From Nostoc sp. UHCC 0302 (GTDB taxonomy: Bacteria; Cyanobacteriota; Cyanobacteriia; Cyanobacteriales; Nostocaceae), in contig NZ_CP151099.1 of NCBI RefSeq assembly GCF_038096175.1, positions 3,876,501 through 3,940,500 on the forward strand: 64,000 nt of DNA, read 5' to 3'. The position numbers and the translations under genes are program-made. This document shows positions 1-7,865 of the stretch, piece by piece (position 1 is the first letter of the stretch; each line of letters starts with the position of its first letter). The notes beneath the pieces are model-generated. The model was not told the DNA's origin. It did no database searches and saw only the letters and a list, made by a program, of their open reading frames with translations.

Positions 1-648
1 CAAACTGCGTAAAGTTTGCCATTGCAGAGGGTTGCTTCGGCTTCCTTGAGTTTTCTTTGCTCTTGGTTCTCGCACTCCTACTGTTAATAAAGCCACCGCC
101 AAGAAACCAGGGATGAGTGCTAGCCAAAAGACAAGGCGGAAGTTGTTTTTGGAAGCAGTCATTAAGGCAAATGCTGCCAAAGGCCCCAGGAATGCTCCGA
201 TAGTATCAAGAGATTGACGCAATCCGTAGGCTGCACCAAGCGCCTCTGGATTAGTGGAATCGGCAACTAAAGCATCGCGCGGTGCAACTCGGATACCCTT
301 ACCAATGCGATCGCCAAATCGAGCTATTAACACCCCAGTTGAACTGGTAGCTACAGCGAATAAAGGTTTGATAAAGGTCGATAGCCCATATCCAAACACC
401 GCCAACCCTTTGCGATGTCCCAAGTAATCACTTAAGACTCCAGAAAAGACTTTTAAAATTGAAGCTGTAGCCTCCGCAATCCCTTCAATCATGCCGACAG
501 TAAACACATTCGTCCCTAACACTGAGACTAGAAACAAGGGCAATAGAGAATGAATCATTTCGGAGCTAATATCTGTCAGCAGGCTGACAAACCCCAATAC
601 CCAAACAGTACCGGGAATTTTCTGCATCAATTTCTTTTGCAGTTGCAT
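1..648 (-). CDS. MFS transporter, N-terminal part (gene runs off the left edge)
   Basis: The minus strand is open from an ATG at 648 down to base 1, giving about 216 residues without a stop, so the C-terminal half lies outside the window. The translation has alternating hydrophobic helices and the MFS-type cytoplasmic loop: after the second helix come SDYLGHRKGLAVFGYG and then a loop with RFGDRIGKGIRVAPRDALVA, typical of 12-helix major facilitator transporters. About five or six helices are visible. The substrate cannot be deduced. The gene is divergent from nothing obvious; the next gene (789-2186) lies upstream on the same strand but about 140 bases away, so it may have its own promoter. 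Family call is good, specificity is unknown. Confidence 0.8.
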   Translation of the reverse strand, partial: MQLQKKLMQKIPGTVWVLGFVSLLTDISSEMIHSLLPLFLVSVLGTNVFTVGMIEGIAEATASILKVFSGVLSDYLGHRKGLAVFGYGLSTFIKPLFAVATSSTGVLIARFGDRIGKGIRVAPRDALVADSTNPEALGAAYGLRQSLDTIGAFLGPLAAFALMTASKNNFRLVFWLALIPGFLAVALLTVGVREPRAKKTQGSRSNPLQWQTLRSL

Positions 649-788
649 ATTCTCTATTTACCTAACTAAAGTTAGTACATTTACAAACAACTACAGCTTT
701 TGAGTCCTGTGAGCAAGATTTTCAGCGTTTTATAGAACAGGTATATGAAGCACAAGGCATAGAGACAGATTTATAATACCGTTTTTCT

Positions 789-2186
789 TTAGTTCTTATC
801 TGGCTGCAAATTATACCAACTATACCAGTGACGAACTGCTAGCCAAACAGCAGAAAGCAAACCTGCAAGGCTCAGGGTAAGACCACTCAACGGTACTAAT
901 AATCCAAAGACGGGTAGTATTGCTCCAGCAATGGTGCAGATAATCGCAGCTAGAGAAGCACGACGGTTTAATCCCAATCCCCATGTCAAGAAAAGTAAGA
1001 CAAAAGAAATCAGAGTCCAAGCTAATTGAGCATTCATCAAACGAGCCAGATAGGTCAAACTCAGCAGACAAGCAAAGAAAATGCCAGCAGCGATCGCCAC
1101 ATTTTTCAGGCTCATTGGTAGCGACCAATACAACAATAATATCCACCAGAGAAATAATGCTGGTGCTAGCAATAAAAGCCGGGGAATTATCCCAGTGTGG
1201 CGAATGGGGTCAGTATTAGTAAACACTCCAAACGGGTTTTTGACAGAAACATTATCATCAAATATCCAAGTAAATTGGGTGCTTTTTCCATCACTCTTAA
1301 TTTCATTCGGTACAATACCACTGGCAAAATCAGCAGGAGCGAAGTTTGCGATCGCCGTCAGGCGAAAATTAGAAAGCAACTGTGTCCCTGCACTATAAAC
1401 CCAGCGTGGCCCTCCTTGAGCCTGATAGGTGACTCGAAAGTTGGCTTCTTCTCCTGGTTGCAAGCGAAAAGGAAAGCTATATTCTCCCGGATTAGTTGGT
1501 TGTACCCTAGTTCCAGTACGTTCTACTTTGTAGCTAGCAAGCAGCGTGTAACCATTGGGCGGGGGTGCTTCAAAAAAGAAATTATTAATATCTTTAAGCT
1601 GGTTTACAACTTTGTAATCAGCAATATAGTCTGCACGATAAACTGAGCTACGACCTCGAACATCTATGCTTTGGTCAAGCTTGACCTGAATTTGTGAACT
1701 AGCCAGCGTCAAAAAGCGGTTGACTTCTCGTGTCTGATTTACATTGACTATCTTGCCATTGACTTGGGTGGTATATGTATATGGTTCTTGCGTAACGTAG
1801 CGGACTTGGGGCGCAAATTGTTCGAGCTTTTCACCTGCAACACTTTGAGTCACTTGCTCTACCCTTGCTTGTTCCCAGTTGTGGTAGCGATTACTCAAAG
1901 TTGAACAGAGAAAAAATCCAGTCACTAGCAGAATTAATACCAGAGTTAAATGCTGCAATCCCCGCAATAGTTGGGAATAACCCACAGCCCAGTCACCAAA
2001 GAACATCACTTGTTCCGGCTGGCTTCGACGCAAAGAAAAACTCATCAAAGCGATCGCAACTCCCAAAGCTACGACCAAAAAGACTAACAACAGTGAACCT
2101 TTGAGTACTTGGCTGCCAAATTCGACTAGTTCCGTTGGATGTGTCAAATCGGGCAATCCGGGAAGGCCTTGAGTAGAAGATGACAT
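789..2186 (-). CDS. polytopic membrane protein with large extracytoplasmic domain, function unknown
   Basis: This 465-residue protein has two N-terminal membrane segments (about residues 29-52 and 77-95), a soluble domain of about 235 residues (about 97-330) and five closely spaced C-terminal membrane segments (about 335-450). The soluble part is rich in beta-type sequence and is followed by the hydrophobic block, an arrangement that loosely recalls the inner-membrane protein CreD, but I see no diagnostic motif and do not assign it. The start is an ATG whose upstream region lacks a clear Shine-Dalgarno sequence. It is most likely a conserved cyanobacterial membrane protein of unknown role. 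Confidence 0.7.
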   Translation of the reverse strand: MSSSTQGLPGLPDLTHPTELVEFGSQVLKGSLLLVFLVVALGVAIALMSFSLRRSQPEQVMFFGDWAVGYSQLLRGLQHLTLVLILLVTGFFLCSTLSNRYHNWEQARVEQVTQSVAGEKLEQFAPQVRYVTQEPYTYTTQVNGKIVNVNQTREVNRFLTLASSQIQVKLDQSIDVRGRSSVYRADYIADYKVVNQLKDINNFFFEAPPPNGYTLLASYKVERTGTRVQPTNPGEYSFPFRLQPGEEANFRVTYQAQGGPRWVYSAGTQLLSNFRLTAIANFAPADFASGIVPNEIKSDGKSTQFTWIFDDNVSVKNPFGVFTNTDPIRHTGIIPRLLLLAPALFLWWILLLYWSLPMSLKNVAIAAGIFFACLLSLTYLARLMNAQLAWTLISFVLLFLTWGLGLNRRASLAAIICTIAGAILPVFGLLVPLSGLTLSLAGLLSAVWLAVRHWYSWYNLQPDKN

Positions 2187-2573
2187 TGGTGAATTTTTAC
2201 ATAATTTGAAAAAACAGACCGATAAAATCCCTTAAAAGTTTCTAGATAAATGTTTTATATGATACGTAAAATTTCCTATAGGTGCATCCAAACGAGAGTC
2301 GCCATAAACATCAAAAGCCCAGCCTTTACGACTGAGCTTTTGAACAAATGGGACTATATGCCCCGAAGGTTACTTATAGAAGTTCGCTATATAATTGATA
2401 GTCTGATAATGGATACCACCCCGCTCTGAGCTATTCCGGAAAATTAGCTAAGAAATTTTGACTAATTTTTGTCCTTTACCTGATGAGCAAAATATACCAA
2501 GCAAGTGACAGCATGAACGTGTAGGATTTAGAGACAAGGAAAGTTACCTTTATCAATTTTCTGGCTTTTGCAA
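2187..2573. other. intergenic stretch, one hairpin only
   Basis: No convincing gene is visible here. It holds the upstream region of the membrane protein on the minus strand, one compact inverted repeat (annotated separately at 2312-2342) and AT-rich sequence leading to a possible very small gene at 2574. Confidence 0.5.
2312..2342. terminator. hairpin, possible terminator
   Basis: The arms CAAAAGCcCAG and CTGaGCTTTTG pair over 11 positions with one mismatch around a 9-base loop. A run of A on one side and T on the other would allow function in either direction. It stands in the gap upstream of the minus-strand membrane protein, so a terminator role is inference; it could also be a small dispersed repeat. 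Confidence 0.35.
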
Positions 2574-2678
2574 ATGAACGATACATTTACTAGCTGGCAA
2601 GAATGGATCATCGTCTTCATATATCTAAGTTTCATGGTCTTCATCATCTGGCGCGTATTTACCGCCCAGAAGAATTAA
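2574..2678 (+). CDS. possible 34-residue single-pass membrane protein
   Basis: An ATG at 2574 opens a 34-codon frame ending at TAA 2676-2678. The product has a polar N-terminus (MNDTFTSWQEW), one hydrophobic helix of about 17 residues (IIVFIYLSFMVFIIW) and a short basic tail RVFTAQKN, which obeys the positive-inside rule for an N-out protein. Cyanobacteria encode many single-helix proteins of this size, but I do not recognise this one. There is no clear Shine-Dalgarno sequence, and the 3' end overlaps the convergent gene at 2659-2961 by 20 bases. Real expression is uncertain. Confidence 0.3.
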   Translation: MNDTFTSWQEWIIVFIYLSFMVFIIWRVFTAQKN

Positions 2679-2961
2679 AAAAGCTGCATATCAGTCTCCC
2701 AGGGTCTTTTTGCTCAAATGGTAAAATAGTGCCGTCCTGTTTAACCTTGACTTGCTCCCGACAGTTGTAAACCTCGATAGGTCGTTTAACTCCATTTACA
2801 CTCACGGCTGCTCTGTATTCCCAATAATTTTTGGCGCTTCGATTGATATTGAGAATGCAAATCTGTTGACCATCATAATTGCGGCATACAGATGCAAAAG
2901 CTAGCGGTGCTACTGTGAAGAAAGGTATTAATAGCAGCACAAGGACAATATATTTCATCAT
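2659..2961 (-). CDS. small secreted cysteine-containing protein, function unknown
   Basis: The 100-residue product starts with a classic signal peptide: basic start MMKY, hydrophobic core to about residue 20 and an AFAS cleavage region, leaving a mature protein of about 76 residues. The mature part has four cysteines (in SVCRN, QQICIL, YNCRE and LICSF), consistent with two disulfides outside the cytoplasm. I recognise no family. It is transcribed away from the permease gene at 3042, so the two share an upstream region of about 80 bases. Confidence 0.65.
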   Translation of the reverse strand: MMKYIVLVLLLIPFFTVAPLAFASVCRNYDGQQICILNINRSAKNYWEYRAAVSVNGVKRPIEVYNCREQVKVKQDGTILPFEQKDPGRLICSFFNSSGR

Positions 2962-3041
2962 GCTTGTATTTAAAAACTAACCACAACTACTTATAAGGAA
3001 AGCAATAAATGCATCTATTCTTGCACTATGCCCTAACATAA

Positions 3042-3845
3042 TTGCAAAAAGTCAGTCTTAAAGGGATCAAATTGCAACCCAAAAGAAATTTCGAGCAATC
3101 CTCGACTACACGCTGTTTTGCGGCAGTGCTGCTTTTCGGCCAGGTATGGCTACATTTACTCCTTGGAAAAACTTACCACCGCAAGATTCTGGAACATATG
3201 GTGAGTGCTGGCCCAGCTGCCATTTCTCCAGTTCTCCTTGTCAGTGGTTTTGCTGGTATGATTTTTACCATTCAAACGGCGAGAGAATTAGTACAATTTG
3301 GTGCGCTCAATGCTGTAGGAGGTGCTTTTGCATTAGCTTTTTGCAGAGAATTAGCTCCTATATTGACCGCTAGTATTATTGCAGGACAAGTAGGATCTGC
3401 TTTTGCAGCAGAATTAGGTGCAATGCAAGTGACAGAGCAAATTGATGCACTTTATATGCTCAAAACTGATCCAATTGATTATCTAGTACTTCCGAGAGTA
3501 ATAGGCTGCTGTCTAATGATGCCCTTTATGACAATTTTTGCTTTAGTTATGGGCGTTATTGGTGGAGCTTTTGCCGGATTTCAATTTTATCGAATTGAAC
3601 CAGAAACATTTTTAGAGTCAGTCAGAGATTTTTTAGAACCAACAGATTTGTTGATTATTTTGCTCAAAGGGTTTATTTTTGGAGTTTTGATTGGTGTAAT
3701 TGGTTGTAGCTGGGGGCTAACTACCAAAGGAGGAGCTAAGGAAGTAGGAGAATCAGCAACAAAAGCTGTTGTTACCACTTGGGTGTCAATTTTTATCATG
3801 GATTTTTTCCTCTCTTTGTTGCTATTTGAGAAGCCCACATTTTGA
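3042..3845 (+). CDS. MlaE/YrbE-family ABC transporter permease
   Basis: This 267-residue membrane protein matches the MlaE permease family of lipid/phospholipid or toluene-tolerance ABC importers: the conserved block FTIQTARELVQFGA, then FCRELAPILTA, and GSAFAAELGAMQVTEQIDA are family hallmarks, followed by helices typical of the fold. The length is normal (about 250-270). The frame is closed by TAA immediately before 3042, so translation must start at the TTG there or at a later non-ATG codon. No MlaF ATPase or MlaD substrate-binding partner lies next to it, so the partners are probably encoded elsewhere, as is common in cyanobacteria. Likely role is lipid movement across the envelope. Confidence 0.88.
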   Translation: MQKVSLKGIKLQPKRNFEQSSTTRCFAAVLLFGQVWLHLLLGKTYHRKILEHMVSAGPAAISPVLLVSGFAGMIFTIQTARELVQFGALNAVGGAFALAFCRELAPILTASIIAGQVGSAFAAELGAMQVTEQIDALYMLKTDPIDYLVLPRVIGCCLMMPFMTIFALVMGVIGGAFAGFQFYRIEPETFLESVRDFLEPTDLLIILLKGFIFGVLIGVIGCSWGLTTKGGAKEVGESATKAVVTTWVSIFIMDFFLSLLLFEKPTF

Positions 3846-4344
3846 ATCTAAGTACTGAATAAGAATTTTTGGTAAGGCTCGCAAAAATTAAATCTTGGAA
3901 TATTAAATTTTTGTTTCAGAAAGAATAAAGTAATGAATTCTGTGAGGGTACTGGCTGAATAAATAGCCTTTAAAACTCCGACAAAATTGGTAAGAGGCGT
4001 ACAATAACAATTAATAGTGGATCTGAATCCCCTAACTAATTGCATTGTGGCTTCTTATTGAATACACAAAAATCAAAAATTGTAACCCCTAAAAGCTTTA
4101 ATAAACGAGCTTAATTTAAGATATGTCGTCTCCGGCGAGAGGGCTTTGCGTCTGTGCAAGGCTCTTAATAGCTTTAACTGTGTCGCCTGATAGAAACTTT
4201 CAGAAACTGGGAATAATGACTTTGGTCTACTAAAGTTAGTTTTCTCAGGTTTTTTGTTTACTGTACTGAGGTTTTAGCTTTAGTATAAGTTAAATATATT
4301 GCTTCACTTCTCTAGTTAAATTACTTATAAAGGGGATGTTATCA
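3846..4344. other. intergenic stretch before the GTPase operon
   Basis: No convincing gene is visible in this AT-rich region of about 500 bases. Near 4136-4167 there is an imperfect GC-rich inverted repeat (AGAGGGCTTTGC with GCAAGGCTCT) that could terminate transcription from the permease. The last 15 bases carry the AAAGGGG ribosome binding site used by the next gene. The promoter of the following four-gene unit must lie here, but I cannot place it. Confidence 0.45.
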
Positions 4345-4995
4345 ATGAATCAAATGAGTAGAGAAGATGTACGTGAACGCCTTGGTAATATTGATCAGAT
4401 CCGCGATATTATTATTGGCGCACAGTTAAGAGAGTACGAAAATCGATTTAGCAAGGTGGAGTCGGATCTGTCACTATTACAGCAGGAAATGCGATCGCAT
4501 CTTGAGCAACTTAAAACTAACTTTACAGCAGAGTTAAAGGGGATGGCTGAAGTCCTTGAGAAAAAGCTGAAGTTACTCAGCCTTAATACCCAAGAAGAAA
4601 CTGCTGATTTGGGACAACAAGTTGATCGCCTCAATAGAAAATTCTCCATCAGCGTTCAGTCACTTGATGAAGCTTTAGATAGCCAAACTACCTCGATTCG
4701 AGAAGAACTGTCTCAGAATAAAGCCCAACTTCAAGACGATATGACCGCATTGCGAGACCTAATATTAGAAGAACTGGATCGACGCTTCTCGCAATTGAGA
4801 GAAACTAAGGTTTCTAAAGATGATATCGCTGAAACTTTTTTTGCTTTGGGAATGCGACTGAAGGAAACTGAATTCATTCCTAAGTTGCGAGAAGCAGTGG
4901 ACGAAAGCAGTAACTATAGTGCTGTACCGCTTATTGAAACCACAAAGTTGTCAAAAGTGTTCACTCACTCTAATGGTTCTGCTGAAATGCACTAA
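4345..4995 (+). CDS. cytoplasmic coiled-coil protein, first gene of the GTPase/OmpA unit
   Basis: The product has 216 residues from ATG 4345. An earlier in-frame ATG at 4336 directly abuts the AAAGGGG ribosome binding site, whereas 4345 has 9 bases of spacing, so 4345 is preferred. Residues about 25-150 are a long amphipathic helix with regular heptads (for example RFSKVESDLSLLQQEM), predicting a coiled coil; there is no signal peptide and no membrane segment. The C-terminal part contains SKDDIAETFFALGMRL, possibly a small folded end domain. The gene lies 65 bases before the roadblock/OmpA gene on the same strand, and then the GTPase and kinase follow. I infer a scaffold or adaptor role in that unit; no enzymatic motif is present. 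Confidence 0.7.
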   Translation: MNQMSREDVRERLGNIDQIRDIIIGAQLREYENRFSKVESDLSLLQQEMRSHLEQLKTNFTAELKGMAEVLEKKLKLLSLNTQEETADLGQQVDRLNRKFSISVQSLDEALDSQTTSIREELSQNKAQLQDDMTALRDLILEELDRRFSQLRETKVSKDDIAETFFALGMRLKETEFIPKLREAVDESSNYSAVPLIETTKLSKVFTHSNGSAEMH

Positions 4996-5060
4996 CAATT
5001 TAAATACTCAATTAGTATCGCTATATTTCAACTTTGACACTCGAAGCGAGACATACTGAC

Positions 5061-7277
5061 ATGATTCAGGTGGAAGATTCTAATTCTCAGTCTGTTGAGC
5101 TAAACCAACAAGAAGCTGTACAGCTTGAGAATTTTTTGAGTTTGCTTGTTGAACTCGATATTATTGCTCCACCTGAAGAAATGTTTAGTAAATTACCTAT
5201 TGATAACAGTGAAAAATATGATTTTTCTCAAGAAGAAATAGAATTTAAAAGCCAATTATTTGAAGCAAATTTAGAATCTGCTTCTCCTGTTGATTTAGAT
5301 GCAACACTTGAATATCCTCAAACTTTATTGCAAAGCTCTCAAGAACAACAGTTGCAAATTCCTCAGCCGACCGAGCTAGCCGACCAAAATTTAAAAAAGC
5401 CAAATCCCAAGAACGAAGAAGATAAGTTAGCTGCTTTCCAAAAATTACAAGAGCTTTTAGTAGGTTCGGAATTAGTAGAGTTACAGGATTTTGCAAACAG
5501 TATTAAACAAAATGTAACTAAACTAGAGCATCAAATTTACAATTCTCAAGAGTTAATCACCTTAATACTACCGTCGGTTACTGAACTAATAAGGTTGAAA
5601 ATAACTGAGTCAAAAACAGACTTGATAGAAGTAATTGCTCCTATTGTTGATGAAGTTATCCAGAGTCGGGTTGAGCAGGATAAAACTAGCATGGCTTCAG
5701 CTTTAGCTCCTGCTGTTCCTCTAGCCATTTCTCAACAAATTCATATTGCTCCAGAAGAAGTTTCTGAAGCGATCGCGCCGACGATGGGACGAGCCATAAA
5801 AAAACAAATTGAACTTGAAAAGGATGTGGTGGTGGATGCACTCTATCCAATCATTGGCAGTACAATTGCCAAATATATGGCAGAAACCATCCGCGCAATT
5901 AACCAACAAGTTGAGCAAACGCTCAGTTTTGAAGGAATTCAACGTAAAATTCGTGCTAAGTTACAGGGTATTTCTGAGGCAGAGTTAATCTTCAAATCCT
6001 CGCTAAAGTTTACTGTACAAGCCATTTTTTTGATTCATAAAGCATCTGGTTTAGTTATCTCTGATATTCAACAATCTGATGCACAGCCACTAGAGTCTGA
6101 TATGGTAGCAGGAATGCTAACAGCTATTCGTGCCTTTGCAAATGATTGTATTATCCAGTCTGGAAGTATTTCCGAACTAGACGCTATTGATTACGGTACA
6201 TCTAAAATTATTTTAGAAGTTGCAGGATATTGTTATTTGGCAATTGTAGTGCAAGGAGAACCAACCAAAGCATTCACTTGGAAAATGCGGGAAACTCTCG
6301 GTACTATTGTCAAGGATTATGGTGAGTTAATCGAAAAATTTGATGGTGATTTGACTACAATCCCTAACGAAGTTCATACACTTTTAGCAGTCCAGCAGGA
6401 TGATGAAGTTCAGACGAACAAAAGAAAAAATCAACCCTCTTTGCTACTGAAATTAAGCTTGGCAGTATTCGGCATTATTTTACTTCCTTGGGGTATTTGG
6501 CAATATCACAGTCAATTAATTCATGAGGTTGAGAACAAAACCGCACTTGCTTTAGCTTCTGCACCTGAATTAGCCGTCTATCGTCTAACCGTGAAGGAAG
6601 AAGGAGGGAAATTAAAGCTAACAGGAAGAGTACCTAATCAACTTCTGCGTTGGAAAGCCGAAGAAATTGTTAAATCAACTGCCCCTAAATGGTTGATTGA
6701 CAATCAAATTTTATCAGTTGAAGTACCAGCAGATCCGGTATTGGCGGCTGCTGAAGTCAAACGAGTTACCGCAATTTTAAATCAAATGGCTGGGACAAAA
6801 ATTTCAGCTAAATATATTGGTGGTAAGGTTTCTGTCGAGGGTACTGTCAGCCGAATCGCAGATTCTAAGACAATTACTCAAGCATTTGAGCAAATCCCAG
6901 GGGTAAAGTCGTTATCTAGTGCAGTGCAGATACAACCGCTTCGGATTAAAATTCAGTTTTATTTTCAATCCAACTCAGCAACTTTACAACCTACCGATTT
7001 AAAATACAAGATTGGGCAGACTAAGGTTTTTTTAAATCAGCATCCGATGCAACATTTAAAAATTATTGGTTATAGTTATTCCGATAGTAGTGGAATAGAA
7101 GCCCGACAGTTATCACTTAAACGTGCAGAAGCTGTCAAACAAGCACTGATTAATCAAGATATTGATCCATCTCGTCTACATATTATTGGAACAACAAATT
7201 TACCTCCAGGAATTAATGCCGCTCAACCTTCATGGTTAAGGCGGTGTGTCGTATTAGAACTGATTTCTAATTTATAA
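5061..7277 (+). CDS. membrane-anchored protein with helical repeats, roadblock/longin-like domain, BON and OmpA domains
   Basis: From ATG 5061 the protein has 738 residues; a TTG nine codons upstream is also open but less likely. Order of parts: a low-complexity N-terminus; helical repeats at about 165-300 with recurring ALAP/AIAP-type segments (IEVIAPIVDEVI, ASALAPAVPLAI, SEAIAPTMGRAI); a roadblock/longin-like domain at about 309-428 (VQAIFLIHKASGLVIS, MLTAIRAFANDC, YCYLAIVVQGEP); one membrane helix at about 460-480; two BON-like repeats at about 484-626; and a C-terminal OmpA/MotB-type peptidoglycan-binding domain (YFQSNSATLQP, then LSLKRAEAVKQAL and WLRRCVVLEL). The N-terminal parts should be cytoplasmic and the BON-OmpA part periplasmic. 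Roadblock-type domains are known partners or activators of Ras-like GTPases, and such a GTPase is encoded next, which suggests direct contact. The domain calls are by motif; the coupling is inference. Confidence 0.82.
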   Translation: MIQVEDSNSQSVELNQQEAVQLENFLSLLVELDIIAPPEEMFSKLPIDNSEKYDFSQEEIEFKSQLFEANLESASPVDLDATLEYPQTLLQSSQEQQLQIPQPTELADQNLKKPNPKNEEDKLAAFQKLQELLVGSELVELQDFANSIKQNVTKLEHQIYNSQELITLILPSVTELIRLKITESKTDLIEVIAPIVDEVIQSRVEQDKTSMASALAPAVPLAISQQIHIAPEEVSEAIAPTMGRAIKKQIELEKDVVVDALYPIIGSTIAKYMAETIRAINQQVEQTLSFEGIQRKIRAKLQGISEAELIFKSSLKFTVQAIFLIHKASGLVISDIQQSDAQPLESDMVAGMLTAIRAFANDCIIQSGSISELDAIDYGTSKIILEVAGYCYLAIVVQGEPTKAFTWKMRETLGTIVKDYGELIEKFDGDLTTIPNEVHTLLAVQQDDEVQTNKRKNQPSLLLKLSLAVFGIILLPWGIWQYHSQLIHEVENKTALALASAPELAVYRLTVKEEGGKLKLTGRVPNQLLRWKAEEIVKSTAPKWLIDNQILSVEVPADPVLAAAEVKRVTAILNQMAGTKISAKYIGGKVSVEGTVSRIADSKTITQAFEQIPGVKSLSSAVQIQPLRIKIQFYFQSNSATLQPTDLKYKIGQTKVFLNQHPMQHLKIIGYSYSDSSGIEARQLSLKRAEAVKQALINQDIDPSRLHIIGTTNLPPGINAAQPSWLRRCVVLELISNL

Positions 7278-7336
7278 ATGTTAGTTTTTAAATGATTTTT
7301 CATAATTACAACCTACTGTTATTATTTATATAAATC

Positions 7337-7861
7337 ATGCCGACAATCTCTAAAAAAATTTGCTTGCTTGGTGATTTTGGAGTAGGTAAAACTAGCCTGA
7401 TCCGTCAATTTGTAGATAAACAATTTAGTGATGAATATCTTTCGACTGTAGGAGTAAAAATTTCTCGTAAATTAGTGAGTTGGTCTAGCAAAGAACCACA
7501 GAATGTGCAAGAACTACAGCTTCTTATTTGGGATATAGAAGGTAGTAATAAGTTTAGGGCAATTGCTCCTACCTATTTTCAAGGAGCTAAAGGAGCCGTG
7601 ATAGTTGGTGATGTTACACGAGAAGAAACACTAAATCATCTACTGGAGCATATCAATAGTTTTTTAGCTATTAATCCTCAAAGCTATATTATTATTGCAT
7701 TGAATAAATCGGACTTAATTGAAGCAGAATATTTAGAAAAAATTCGCAAAATGTATGGTTTCCCTAAACAAGAAGCTGTGCTAAATACCTATTTAACCTC
7801 AGCTAAATGTGGTATTAATGTAGATGAAATTTTTCAAGTTTTAGCTAATTATTTAATTTAA
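7337..7861 (+). CDS. Ras/Rab-like small GTPase
   Basis: The 174-residue product has all guanine nucleotide-binding motifs: P-loop GDFGVGKTS (12-20), a switch I threonine at 37, DIEG (66-69) as G3, NKSD (123-126) as G4 and TSAK (154-157) as G5. The residue after G3 that corresponds to Ras Gln61 is Ser70, so intrinsic hydrolysis may be slow or depend on a partner residue. There is no C-terminal cysteine for lipid attachment, so membrane recruitment would need a protein partner. The gene sits 59 bases after the roadblock/OmpA gene and only 4 bases before the hybrid kinase, which implies co-transcription. Bacterial relatives such as MglA act as polarity or signalling switches with roadblock proteins. 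The fold is certain, the role is inferred. Confidence 0.92.
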   Translation: MPTISKKICLLGDFGVGKTSLIRQFVDKQFSDEYLSTVGVKISRKLVSWSSKEPQNVQELQLLIWDIEGSNKFRAIAPTYFQGAKGAVIVGDVTREETLNHLLEHINSFLAINPQSYIIIALNKSDLIEAEYLEKIRKMYGFPKQEAVLNTYLTSAKCGINVDEIFQVLANYLI

Positions 7862-7865
7862 ACAT

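Noticed and set aside
3848-4045. 65-codon minus-strand open frame after the permease
   Set aside because: No ribosome binding site, no recognisable pattern and low protein-like character.
5061-7277. OmpA protein as a MotB-like flagellar stator
   Set aside because: The membrane helix lacks the MotB proton-channel Asp context, there is no MotA partner and the BON repeats argue for another envelope role.
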